This document shows positions 34,690-46,497 of a stretch of 64,000 nt of DNA, one piece after another. Position 1 is the stretch's first letter. Every line of letters begins with the position of its first letter. The position numbers and the translations under genes were made by a program. A model generated the notes under the pieces. It searched no databases, had not been told where the DNA came from, and saw only the letters and a program-made list of their open reading frames with translations. The stretch lies in NCBI GenBank assembly GCA_009599575.1, contig VWND01000002.1, positions 1,240,001-1,304,000 on the forward strand. The letters are read 5' to 3'. This DNA comes from Blumeriella jaapii. Lineage: Eukaryota; Ascomycota; Leotiomycetes; Helotiales; Drepanopezizaceae.

Positions 34690-36365
34690 ATGTACACGCG
34701 TAGATCTTTGTCCTCAACTCCCCCCCGCCCAAGAACTCCACCCTCGTCTTCTTCACAGAAGACTCGAAGCGATGACCCTTCTCTGCACCGAGGATCTTCT
34801 GGCTTAGCCTCCCCTCCCAGGCGGAATTATAACGACTTCCTTTCTAACACGAACAATGACTGGAATGTGGACGATGAGGCCGACGAATATGACGATTATG
34901 GGTATGATCATGACGATGGGGACGATTTTGGGCTCCCTAGCATGTCGAGCATGAAACGGAAGAGCAAGAAAGGCCCGGAAAAAAGCAGCGCTGACGGCGG
35001 AGGGAATTTTCCTCCCTTCGGACAAGGGCTACAAGGGAGGTTTGGTGGCTTTGGAGCCAGAAGACTTTCGAATAGCGCTGATATTGCCATTGAGCGCCCA
35101 ACGCCAAGCTATCCAGTGGCAAAGAAGAGCGAGGGCAAGATTCTAAGACCTCAGTACAAGGAGGTTCTCAGGGATCCGGCGAACTCGTTGCACCTTATCA
35201 ACCATCCACCTGTACCTGTGAACGCCACCCCGAAAGAATCAGACGTACATTCAGCCCGGATTACGAGAATCAACAAGTTCAAAAGGATACTTCAGGCAAC
35301 CTCAATTAATCTGGCGGAATTGAGAGCTGCGGCATGGTCTGGGGTGCCAGGAGAGGTCCGGGCCATGACATGGCAACTATTACTTGGGTATCTTCCAACA
35401 AGCAGTGAGCGACGTGTTGGAACGCTGGAACGGAAACGGAAGGAGTACTTAGACGGCGTGAGGCAGGCTTTTGACCGAGGGGGCAGCAGCTCTAGCACTT
35501 CGGGCAAGATAAGAGGGCTTGATGAAACAATTTGGCACCAGATTAGTATCGACGTACCTCGGACAAATCCTCATTTGGAGCTGTACAGCTACGAAGCGAC
35601 GCAACGGTCTCTGGAACGAATCCTCTATGTATGGGCAGTTCGGCATCCTGCGAGCGGTTATGTTCAGGGTATTAACGATCTCGTCACACCTTTTTGGCAG
35701 GTGTTCCTTGCCAGCTACATCACAGACTCGGACGTTGAAAGCGGAATGGACCCTGGACAACTTCCCAAGACCGTTCTCGATGCCGTGGAAGCAGATACAT
35801 TTTGGTGCATTACCAAGCTTTTGGATGGTATTCAGGATAATTACATTTTTGCACAACCAGGTATTCAACGACAAGTTGCGGCCCTTCACGATTTAACGGC
35901 TAGGATAGATGAGCCACTCGCTAAACATCTAGAACAAGAGAGCGTTGAATTCATTCAGTTCAGTTTTCGGTGGATGAATTGTCTTCTAATGAGGGAGATC
36001 AGCGTCAGAAACACCATTAGGATGTGGGACACATATATGGTATGCTAGCTCATTTCTCCCAGCGAGCCATTACCACAAGCGCACAAGAACTAACACGAAA
36101 ACAGGCCGAAGAACAAGGCTTTTCTGAGTTCCACCTCTACGTTTGCGTGGCTTTCTTAGTCAAATGGTCTGATAAGTTACGGAAAATGGACTTTCAAGAA
36201 ATCATGATGTTTCTTCAGGCTTTGCCAACAAGAGATTGGACTGAGAAAGATATCGAACTTCTTTTGAGCGAAGCATTCATATGGCAGTCCTTGTTCAAAG
36301 GCTCAACATCCCATTTGAAAGGCGGGTCAAGCACCACACCTTCAAACGCCGCTGCCCACGGATGA
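34690..36365 (+). CDS. GYP1: TBC-domain Rab GTPase-activating protein, Gyp1 type
   Basis: Two exons, 34690-36039 and 36105-36365, 536 aa. The start is ATG 34690 (MYTRRSLSSTPPRPRTP); the preceding in-frame codon is TTG. A disordered N-terminus includes an acidic DDEADEYDDYGYDHDDGDD run. The TBC domain begins near residue 205: LAELRAAAWSGVPGEVRAMT, the arginine finger in HQISIDVPRTNP, the glutamine finger in SGYVQGINDLVTPF, then FRWMNCLLMREISVRNTIRM and DTYMAEEQGFSEFHLYVC across the intron. Gyp1 stimulates GTP hydrolysis by Ypt1/Rab1 at the Golgi. The domain order and the FHLYVC block support the Gyp1/TBC1D22 subfamily. Confidence 0.93.
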
Positions 36366-38323
36366 TCTTACTCAATCTTTGGGTAAGATCAATGGCTAAA
36401 GCTCCGTCAGACCAGTCCAATCCAACTACCGCAGCCCTCGTGTACTATTGCAACAGACCAGCGCCCCTTATAACTTTTGGGATTGAGATGATCGATGGCC
36501 TCGTGATGGCTACACTCTTAGATAGTCGCAAGCGAATCAGCTAAAGGTGACGGGGGGCCTACACCTGATTTCATGCCTATGTAGAATGGAGCAAAGGAAG
36601 TCTGGTGGGGAGGGTGAGGTGAGATGAGGTGAGGGGTGAATAGATCTGGGCGATGTGTTGCTGCAACGTCACACACATTAAAAGAAATCAACCCATTCAA
36701 CGCATCGGACAATCCAAGTGTTATTTGATTAGAGCGTCTGTGTGCCTTGTTCTTCCTGCGTGTTCTGCTTTCATCATGTTTTCCCTCGGCACTGCATCAC
36801 AAATCTGCAGTAGCAGTGTGCCTGGGCGAGGGCACCTTCAAAACCGGCATTTGTATCTTGGCCATTCCCAAGACAGCTTGACGGCTATAACTACATAGCT
36901 CCTCGCCAGATCCGGTTCCGGCCCCAGAGTCTGATCATTCCGTCGAAACCTGATGGGCACATCAGAGCAGCACTATCCTCAGGACAGCAACATCGATCTT
37001 GGTTGGAGGCAAATCTAAGTAAGTCAAACTGGCCATATCTTGAACTATGCCCATAACTGAAGCTCCACTGGCATTGCCCTTTGTAGGAGCTTGTGCTCTC
37101 CAGTGTTCGATTTTGATTGCGACATTGAGCCATCAGAGGCTTCGCTTGAGGAGTGCTTGGCGGATGTTAGCAGCCTCGAGGCAGTTTGACCTTGGGCTGT
37201 TTCCTTACTGCCCTCAGAATCTAGCCGCTGCAGTTATCGTAGATACTCAATTTTAGTTCTTGCGGATGGGCGGTAGTGGGGTAATCGCATTTACCTTGGT
37301 CGTTGTTTTCAGGCTCGAACAATTTGCTGCCTCTTCAAGTGTCTAAAGCCTTCCTTGCTTCTAGCCAGCTAGCTTCTACACAATTGCCTTAGAAAACGAT
37401 TGTTTTGTCTAATCTTAGAGTCGTCCTCGTGGAATAACCATCCTCGGAATGAAGTCAGTGGCGATAACAGGTACTCGAGAATATAGCACCGCCACACGTT
37501 AAATGTTTTATAGTCGACGATTAATTCAGGGACGAGATAGAAGGTGAAAGGCTTTGCTGAGGATTTTACACAGTTGTTAATCGTCAGGAGAGGGTGTAGC
37601 AGGAATGAAGAGAGGGGTTTGAGCAATGAGGGAGATGCTCCCAACACAAGAAGTGTAAATGAAGCATGTTAGCAATCAGCGTGAATAAACAGCGCAGCTT
37701 AATTCCAGTGTTAAAGCTTTAATGGATCTCGAATGGGACAGATTTTTTACATTTACAATTGGTGTTATTGAATATGGTGTGGTTGAAACAAGCCTTTACA
37801 TTAGTAAAACTTGAGTTGATAAAGACTGCTTTTATTATAGACGTTTTCAAGCAAACCAAAGAACAACTTTTAGGGATATCTAGTATCGCTCACAAAGAGA
37901 TTTGTTTTTCTGTGCGTCGAACCCAAAATTGAAGGAAACTAGGGATTGCCTCGAGATTGCTCTGCACTGCTATTGCTCAGTACTGTACATACGAAGCGAT
38001 CTTACATAAGAAACTGCCTTTCCCCTGTCGAGCCTTTCCACCTACGACCGCCCCGAGCAGACACTTCCTCCTTTCTCACCACCACTGACAATATCGATCC
38101 TTCGCGTGTTGATCTCACGAATTCGTGACCTGCACGATCTCAGAAACCTGCTCTGGCGCATCCTCTTTTCAGGCCATGCGTCGTGTACAGGTATAGATAC
38201 CGTTTCCCTTTCCGTTGTGCCTTAATCCCGGACCGAATCCTGACTCGAGAGCGAGAGAGTTTTGTGTATCAGCAGAAGAACACATATTTCTCACTGCCGG
38301 TTTAATAATTCGAGGATACTATA
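36366..38323. other. Gene-poor region
   Basis: About 2 kb with no supportable gene. AT-rich from 37660 to 37930. CAGTACTGTACATAC (37978-37992) is another copy of the palindromic intergenic motif. Confidence 0.5.
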
Positions 38324-40446
38324 ATGATGTCGGGCGCTTTGAGCAAAAGACAGCAGGCGCGCAACGAGCGCGCTTTGCAAGATCTTATGAAGTCTGTGCC
38401 TGGGAACAATGTGTGCGCAGATTGTCAGGCAAGAAATCCTGGTATGTTGGGCTCCTCTCCGTGTGCTTGCGATGTGTGCTAATGGCACTGTGACAGGATG
38501 GGCAAGCTGGAGTGTAAGTCAACAACACGTCAAGTTCGTAGCAGAAGATTGCTTACTCGAGATAGCTGGGGATATTTCTATGCATGCGGTGCGCCGCTCT
38601 GCACCGGAAACTGGGAACGCACATCACCAAAGTCAAATCACTGAGCATGGATTCTTGGACGAATGAGCAGGTGGAAGTACGTTCAATTTTGGTTTGGTTC
38701 TGGACGATAACTAAGATCTGCCAGAACATGAAGCGGGTTGGGAACGTTGCGTCCAACCGAGTATACAACCCGGCGAACACGAGGGCACCAATTCCTTTCG
38801 ACGCCGACGAAGTAGATTCTGCAATGGAGAGATTCATCCGGGGGAAATACGTTGAAAGAGCTGCGCCACATCCTCCCGCAAGAAATAACACCGGAAGCAC
38901 AAATTCGGATGATCAACCTCCTCCGCTACCACCGAAATCCGGAAGCAGATTTGGCTTTAGATCGGCCTCTTCAATCTTTCCGTTGTCTTCAAACGCTCGC
39001 AGAGAGTCGGCTACCAAGCAGAACTTTGAAAACCACGCACAGCAACGTTCACCTTCTCCGCCGAGGAATAAGCAATCGAAGATATTTGGTACAGCAGTAG
39101 GAGCCGTGGAAGCCGATGACCTGGATATGAAGCTGCAGAAATTACGAGATATGGGCTTCAGAGATGAGAGGAGGAACACCGCGGTTCTGAAGGGCTTGAA
39201 CGGAAATCTGGAGAAATCTATTGAAACACTGGTCCGGCTTGGGGAGGGTGGCAGTGGAGGTCTAAAATCACCAGAAATCGCAGGACCGCCTGCGAATTCT
39301 CGATCAAGGACACCTGTGGAAGCCTCAAGCGGCTTGACGATAAATCGCACGCGAGATCTACCCTCGCCAAATTCATACAATCCTTTTGATATGCTGGATA
39401 CCCCGCCGCCTTTACCACATCCTCAGTCTTCTCAATCTACTGGAGGTTTGGCTTCTCCTTTGGGGAACAACCCATTCCAGCAAGCACAAAACTCTCACTC
39501 GTTTGGAATTGCCCCATCTCATTCACAACACAACCTCAACCAAGCCTTCCAAAACATGTCTGTTCAATCCTCGCAGCCACTTTTCCCGAACCGTACCGGA
39601 GGTTTCCCTGCTCCACAACCTGCTGTTCCCCAACAAATACACCAACAATCCATGACACCTCCTATGCCTCCCATACCACAACAATACCACCAACCTGTGA
39701 CGTACGGGAACTCGACACAACAACCTCACCATCCTCAAACACAGCAAAACAGCTACAATCCGTTTATGCAGCAAAATCCACCTACCCAAGCCCCTTCTTC
39801 CAACACGAACTTTGCGAGTAATCCGTACAATCAACAAACGGCAACGTTCCAAAGTCCCACGATTCCGTCTCCTGCTCAGCAATACGGAGCCGCCTTTTTC
39901 GGTAACGGAGGGCAAGTCCAGCAGCAATCGCAGATGAACCCTTTCCTCGGCCAAAATGCTTCACAGCAAATGAATCCGTTCCTCAACCAGCAGCAATCCC
40001 AGCTCCCACAGGCTAATTATTCACAACTGTACCAGCAACAAGGACAGCAGATCCACCCTCAGGTGCCACAACAGCCTGTCCGGGCGGACACGAGGAGTAT
40101 AATGGACTTGTACAACTATCCTCAAATGGCGCCAACGCCTTCCAGTGCATTCATACAGCCAGGGCAGAGCCAAATCCAAGCCCAGCCACAGCCTGGATCT
40201 CAAGCAACAGAGTCACAACCAAGTGCTTCGGTGCCTCCCTCTGCCGGGACTAACAACCCTTTTGCGATGAGCGGAGGTGGTGCGAATCCAAGCTCTGAGG
40301 ATACCCTGGGTCAAATGGGACAATTCGCTCCCAAGCAGAACGTCCATCGTAACGTCAGCAGAGAGAGTGTCGACGCAAGCGGCTGGGCAAATGGCCGACA
40401 TAGCCCTGATGCGTGGGGATCCATTAGTGCGAGGTCTACGAGATAG
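38324..40446 (+). CDS. ArfGAP-UBA protein with NPF motifs (Gts1/Ucp3-like)
   Basis: Four exons: 38324-38441, 38495-38511 (17 nt), 38566-38676 and 38725-40446, 655 aa. The ArfGAP zinc finger is Cys31-x2-Cys34-x16-Cys51-x2-Cys54 (CADC...WASWSLGIFLCMRC), followed by HRKLGTH with the catalytic Arg59. A UBA domain lies at about 230-270 (LDMKLQKLRDMGFRDERRNT). The rest is Gln/Pro-rich with repeated NPF motifs (NPFQQ, NPFMQ, NPFLG, NPFLN, NPFAM), EH-domain ligands. This ArfGAP-UBA-NPF order matches yeast Gts1 and fission yeast Ucp3, acting on Arf GTPases in endocytic or Golgi traffic. The fourth intron-exon step uses a 48-nt intron (38677-38724) whose length is a multiple of three, so unspliced RNA would read through. 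Confidence 0.92.
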
Positions 40447-41661
40447 GCAAATGAATGTAACGCATTGTCTGGATTCAATTGCATGTGCCTTTCCTTGCTT
40501 GTTCGTGTTCACGACGTCCTAGCAGAGTAGCGAGAGGTAGTACCTTGCCGAGTTCATCCACGCGCACGTAGACCTAATTGTGACGAACAAATCCACTCCA
40601 CATCGTCGTCCTACGATTAACGTTGAAACTAGGATAACCCAACACCTTCCAGGCCGCCTCTTTTTTTCTAGTCTCGGTCGACTGCCGGGTAGGTATGCTA
40701 CGATAGTCTCTGTTGTGGCATCTGGTCTTGTGACGGTTTCTTCCCAAACCAACCTTGCTGTAAGCCGGGATCTGATTCGATGGACCTACTTACTCGCCGG
40801 TGTTAAGCTAACAGCACCTTAGATCGTCTGCTTTGGCACAATTGAAGAAATTTGCAGTTCTCCCCGCCATCCGGCACAGACCCGAAAAGAGCTGCCGGAC
40901 CAGATCCCCCTCCTACAGACGTACTGTACATACAGGACCGATACATACACATGAGTCTCCCGCAAGGTCGGCAACGGCAATAATGCGCGAGCGAGCCAAG
41001 TGGGCGCGAGTTGGTCAGTCGAGTTGCTCAAGTACTGTACTCCCTTGTGAGAGCATCTCGCACTTGTTCCCCGCTGCGGGGAATGCATGGCGCCTGCGTC
41101 TTGTGTGAGAATCTGCTGCCTCTGGTTCCGTTGTTTCTGTGCTTACAATACTTACAGGACAGGACTGTATACCTTGCCTCGCTTACCGATGCGCTCGCTC
41201 GGTCGTTCCTCGCCTACGGTCTACTTCGCCTATTGATCTATCTTTTGGCTGGCTGGGCCCTCGATACTTGAGTACTAAGTAAATAGCTTCTTTACCTAAG
41301 TACTCCAGGCCCATTTCCCCTGCCGTAGCTTCCTCACTCACAATAGTTCGTCCGGGGGCACCTGCTCTGTGTGGCATTTTTGACGGCCCCGGAATGTTGT
41401 GGCAAGACCCAGGCTACGGGGGGCTATAAATGTGATCCCTCACTTGCCTCATACCATCTTCTGAACAAACACCTTTACGCGTCTTGAAATCATCGGAGAG
41501 TCTTAGCGTTTTCGGACTGGCCGACCCTCGGTATATAAGAGAGATCGAGCTCTCACATCCCATTTTCTTTTTGCTCTACATGACAGCATCCGACATTCAA
41601 CAGAACAAAGCCCGCCTTCCAAATTTCATCCTCTCTTCACTCCTCCCTCGCTCGAGGAATC
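40447..41661. other. Intergenic region upstream of the acid trehalase gene
   Basis: 1.2 kb without a gene. Contains GTACTGTACATACAG (about 40921-40935) and AAGTACTGTACTC (about 41030-41042), and near the 3' end TATA-like elements at 41424-41430 and 41532-41538. Confidence 0.5.
41532..41538 (+). promoter_or_regulatory. TATA box of the acid trehalase gene
   Basis: TATATAA 124 bp upstream of the ATG at 41662; a second CTATAAA is at 41424-41430. An upstream ATG at 41580 opens a 51-codon frame overlapping the main start, which matters only if transcription starts before it. Confidence 0.45.
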
Positions 41662-44600
41662 ATGTCGAAGTGCCTCGGAGTTCTCGTCCTCGTGGTGGTG
41701 GCGCTGCTCAGCTGCAGAACAGCGGCATACACTGACTTCTCGGTCACAAGCAACATCTCGCAATGGGTTCAGGACGACTGGTCTTTGAGCACCACAAGAT
41801 ATGAGCCAGGACAATTCCAGTCTCGGATGTCACTCGCCAATGGGTGAGTTTGAGTACCCTTCCTCAGTATAGTGAACAACGAAACTGATTTCCATACAGC
41901 TATGCCGGAGCTTCCCTTGCCGCTGCGGGGCCTTTTTTTGAAGCCGATATCAATTTGACCGATCCAAGTGGCCCCTCACCAGTCGGTGGCTGGCCTCTGG
42001 ATAATCCAAGGAAGTCGTTCGCGACGATCTCAGGGTTCTTCAACGTCCAAGAGAATGCTAGCAGAACCAACTATCCTTGGTTGCAGCAGTATGGTTGGGA
42101 TAGTTTCATTGCCGGTGTCCCCCACCCTACGGGCCTCTATTTTGCTTTTAATGGGACAACCTTGGATGCAACAGTCAGCAATGCCACAATCTCCAACTTT
42201 TTCACCAAGCATTCGTTCAAGACCGGAATCGGAGAATGGGCTTACACCTGGACACCCGAGAACTGTGGTGCTGCCTTCAACGTCTCTTACCTGGCCCTTT
42301 TCAGCAGAGCTAGACCCAATGTACTCGCAGTCAAAGCGACCATCACCCCAACCGAGGATGTTCGTGGCACTGTCACTGATTTGTTAGACGGTCGAAGTGC
42401 AGACCGAAGCTACCTGAATGTGAAGGGCCTGGATAATGACAGCGACACCATTTATACTTCTGTTCATCCTGACAACCTTCCAAACACCAGTGCGTGGATA
42501 GTATCCGGCGCCAATTTTTCAAACGCGTATACAGATCTTTCCTCGCGCACCAAGGTCGATGGAAGTATTGATCCAGACAGCGACTCGACAGTTGGCCAGG
42601 CATACAACATTATCCTCAAGGAGAGAGAGCCGGCTACCTTCTACAAGTTTGTTGGTATAGCTTCTACTGACAAGTTTGAGAATCCCGAAGAAATTGCCAG
42701 AGAGAGTCAAGAGTCGGCAAGGCAAGACGGTTGGGATGCTCTGGTGCAAGAGACGGCGACGGCTTGGGCAGAGATCATGCCAAGTGAGCTTGTAGATGAC
42801 TTCACTGATCCTGTCACCGGCGAGCTGCCACATAACCCTGACGTCCAGGTGTTGCAAATCACTTCTGTTGTTAATGCATATTACCTACTACAGAACCTCA
42901 TGCCGGAAGGTAGTGGACTCAACGACGAAAGCATCTCTGTTGGTGGCTTGACTTCCGACGCTTATGGTGGACTACGTTTCTGGGATGCCGATTACTGGAT
43001 GGCGCCTGGCCTGAACATTGCATTTCCAAACTTCAGCAAGCAAATCAGCAATCTCCGAGTCAAGCAATTCGACCAAGCATTAGATAATGCCGCTTTCAAC
43101 AGTCTTCCAAATGGATCTGCCTTGTACTCTTGGACTTCTGGGCGTTATGGAAATTGCACAGGCACAGGACCTTGCGTCGACTACCAATATCACCTGAACC
43201 CAGATATTGTGTTCAACATGATCCAGGAGTTCAACGTTACCAAGAACGAGACGGCGTTTGCACCTGCTAGACGAGTCATTGACGCCATCGCCATCGCTAT
43301 GTCGAGCTTGCTTAAGTTCAACGAGACTGCCCAGAAATGGGACATTCGCAACTCTACCGATCCGGACGAGTATGCGAACAACGTCAACAATACAGCATTC
43401 ACTCTCGCATCGATTTCTACGGCATTGAAAATAGCCAACGACTTGCGAATTGAGCATGGAGAACCGCTCAATGAGACCTGGCAGGAGCAAGCGAATAATG
43501 TCAACATTGCAGTCTTTGAATCGGGAATCACTCTTGAATATTCCACGATGAACAACAGTGCAGCTGTGAAGCAAGCTGATATTGTCTTGATGACGTATCC
43601 CCTGGACTATGACCAGAACTACACCACCGAGCAGAAGAATCTCGATCTAGATTTCGTGGGTTCATCAGATCCGCTTTGTACAGAAAGAAGCTAACGAATT
43701 GTACTGTAGTATGCCAACCGCCAAAGTCCCGATGGCCCTGCAATGACATATTCTGTCTTTGCAGCCAATGCGAACGGCTTGTCGCCCTCTGGTTGCTCAT
43801 CCTTTACGTACGCATTGGCTGGCACACTTCCTTATCTGCGAGCTCCGTTCTACCAATTTTCCGAACAGGTCAACGATGACCCGACCACGAACGGCGATAC
43901 CAAGCCTGCCTTCCCGTTTCTTACAGGTCACGGTGGCGCCAATCAAATCGTACCTTTTGGCTTTCTGGGGCTTAGGACCAACGAGCCCCTGCTTCGCATC
44001 AACCCCTCACTGCCACCACAGATCCCATATGTCAGGGTTCGCAACTTCTATTACGCGGGATCAACGTTCTCAGCAACTTTGAACAGAACCAACACCAATC
44101 TCACCCGACTCACCACTCCGGCGTCTGCAAGCGTCAACGACATCTTCGCTAACCAAAGCATCCCTTTCCTCGTCGGCTCCCTTGACGAGCCTACAGAGTA
44201 CAATATCCAGGTCAACGAAACAATCGTGGTTCCCAACCGCTTGTTTTGGCAAATCAAGTCAATTCCTGGGAACATTGTACAATGTCTCTCCGCCACGAGC
44301 GAGGATGCCCACGTCCCGGGCCAATTCCCCATTGCAGCCATTGATGGTGCATCAGCCACAAGGTGGCAACCTGTCACTAACTCCACTGCCTCTATGACCA
44401 TAGATACTTCCTCGGAACCCGCGAAATTGCTTACGAGCATCCGCTTTGACTGGGGTGCTCGTCCTGCCGTCTCAGCTACGGTGTATCTTGGTAATTACAC
44501 CAACGGCATGGCGGATGCGGCAAGCGAGGTCAAGATCAAAATCAGTGGTATTGAACCGAACTTGCCGTACAATGTGGCAGAAGCAGCGGCTAATATTTTC

Positions 44601-44744
44601 AACATCGAGCCGGTGCAAAGCAATGTGACGACTTTTCAAATTCCCGATGGGACATGGAGTGGTGATTATGCGAGGTTGGAGATCAACGGGTGCTGGGAGA
44701 ACGATGGAAAGGGTGCTACGGTCGGGGAGTTTGCATTGATTTAG
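41662..44744 (+). CDS. Acid trehalase, secreted/vacuolar glycoside hydrolase family 65
   Basis: Three exons: 41662-41843, 41900-43655 and 43710-44744, 990 aa. Signal peptide MSKCLGVLVLVVVALLS. The GH65 N-terminal beta domain follows (YAGASLAAAGPFFEADINLT, GVPHPTGLYFAFNGTTL), then the catalytic (alpha/alpha)6 barrel with GLRFWDADYWMAPGLNIAFP and the acid-trehalase block NSTDPDEYANNVNNTAFT containing the presumed general-acid Glu. Many NxT/S sites agree with a secreted glycoprotein. Acid trehalase (Ath1/TreA type) hydrolyses extracellular or vacuolar trehalose to two glucose. The second intron (43656-43709) is needed to continue into YANRQSPDGPAMTYSVF. The gene is complete and close to the usual 1,000-1,090 residues. 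Confidence 0.93.
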
Positions 44745-44851
44745 CAAGGTCCAGAGCGAGGCGCAGAATTGGAGGATAGTTTGTGGGAACAACTTCGGAG
44801 GACAGGAGGTTTCTGCCACTCCCTTCGGCATGGGAGGTATGTAGTCGCTAT

Positions 44852-46489
44852 TCAGGTCGATCCTCCCACGACTTCTTCCAACACGGCTTTCACGAGTTCC
44901 AGGTCTCTACACACATCGACCTTCCACGTGCTCACCGCAATTCTGCACGCAGGCTTTCCATTCCATTCCGTTCCAGAGATGTACATCTTACTCGTTGCGT
45001 TGACCCTCCTCACCAGCTCTTGGTTCAACTCGATGTTTTTTGCCCTGAAGAGGACAATGATATGGACATCCCCGAAATTCTCGTCCTTGCCCACCGGCAG
45101 GCTGGCAAGTAGTTCGAAGTCCTCGGACTCTTTCAAGAACCTCGATATGCCTCGAGCTAGCCTCACCTGTCTGGCGAACATTTCTGCGAGGCCATCGCGG
45201 CCGTAGGCGAGGAGCACAGCATACACCGGTAGAGCTCTGAAGCGACGCGAGTTCTCGAGGCCGGTGTTCAGCGGTGAAGCGATGGCGGATGAGCCTCCCG
45301 ACAGATAGGCCGCGTTCGGGTTCCGGAAGACAGATGGAAGGATTCTATCGGAGCGGGTGAAGAAGAAGCCACAATCGTAGGGCTAAGGGGGGATTAGCAC
45401 TCTGGGCCACAAGAAGCAGTGAGCAAATACGAACCACGTTGAGCATTTTGTGCCCATCTCCTGCGATGGAATCAGCAAGTTCCATTCCAGCTGCCGAGTT
45501 GATAAGCGAAGCGAATTCAGGAGTTGGCGGGAGGCATCTGGCAAAGGCGCCGAAAGCTATTCTCATTGTTAGTGATGCCTGTATCTAGCTGATATCATTT
45601 TTTACACACCTCCGTCAACGTGCAGCCAAGCTCCATGATCGTCACAAATCTTGCGGATCCTTTTCATTGTATCTGACCCATCAGTGGCAAATTTTCCAGT
45701 GTTGACTTCGCCCATGCTTAGGGCGACAATACTTACGACCCCCGCTCCCGCGGATTTCAATTCGCTCTCGAGCACATCGACATCCATTTTCCACGGCTGG
45801 TCGGTGTGAACTGCAATATCCTTGGTAGAAGCTCGGCCAATACCAACTATACTGGCAGCTTTGGACAAAGAGCTATGTCCCATGGTCGTCAAGATCTGAA
45901 TCTGTTCAATCCCGGCTCCCAGACAAGCACCCAGCAGGCCGAGCTCTCCCACTCCCTCCATACCACCCCCCTCGGCTGTTTTTAGACGGGCATTGACAAC
46001 TGATTCACGACCACACGCCAGTCCCAGAACGTTCGAAGCCGTGGCGCCGGTCGTGAAGGTCTTACCATGCCAGCCCTCTCCAAGGTTCAGAAGCTCAACC
46101 AGCATGCTCAGAGCTCTGTCCTCTACCGTGGTGGAGATACTCTGCTCTGGAAGATGCACCTGACAGCTGTTATCAAACGCCGTGACTAGGTTGTCGGCAA
46201 TTTCTGCAATCGGGAATACTCCACCGGTCACGAAGCCGTAGTAGTTTGCAGAGGTCTTCTGCCCGCTCAAGCCGGGTGCGAGGTCCGCGAAGAGGTGAGT
46301 TTCTGTGACTACCTCGCCCAGACCCGACGCTGGTAGGGAGCGAGGCAGGCTCTTCTCGGCTCTCTCCAATGCCGACAGAGAGGGCAGGACATCGTTGGGG
46401 GTCGTCTCGATGAGGGCTCGAAGTTTGACGTAAGAAGAAGATATCGAGAATGTCATGGCGGTTGAAGAAGAAGATATCGAGAATGTCAT
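44852..46489 (-). CDS. Group II pyridoxal-phosphate-dependent decarboxylase
   Basis: Three exons: 45610-46489, 45435-45556 and 44852-45382, 510 aa. PLP-fold features: TFTTGATASNVLGLACGRE (cofactor phosphate loop), MGHSSLSKAASIVGIG, AWLHVDGGAFGAFARC (Asp pairing with the pyridine N) and GDGHKMLNVPYDCG with the Schiff-base Lys330. This is the fold-type I decarboxylase family containing aromatic-amino-acid, glutamate and diaminobutyrate decarboxylases; the substrate cannot be assigned from motifs. The N-terminus has an 11-residue duplication ([22 protein letters not shown]) from a 33-bp tandem duplication at 46437-46497, giving two possible starts. Convergent with the trehalase gene, 107 bp apart. 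Confidence 0.88.
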
Positions 46490-46497
46490 GGCGGTTG
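46437..46497. repeat. 33-bp tandem duplication over a start codon
   Basis: The 28-nt block beginning GAAGATATCGAGAATGTCAT occurs at 46437-46464 and again at 46470-46497, a 33-bp period that preserves frame and duplicates the initiator Met of the decarboxylase gene. Confidence 0.85.
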
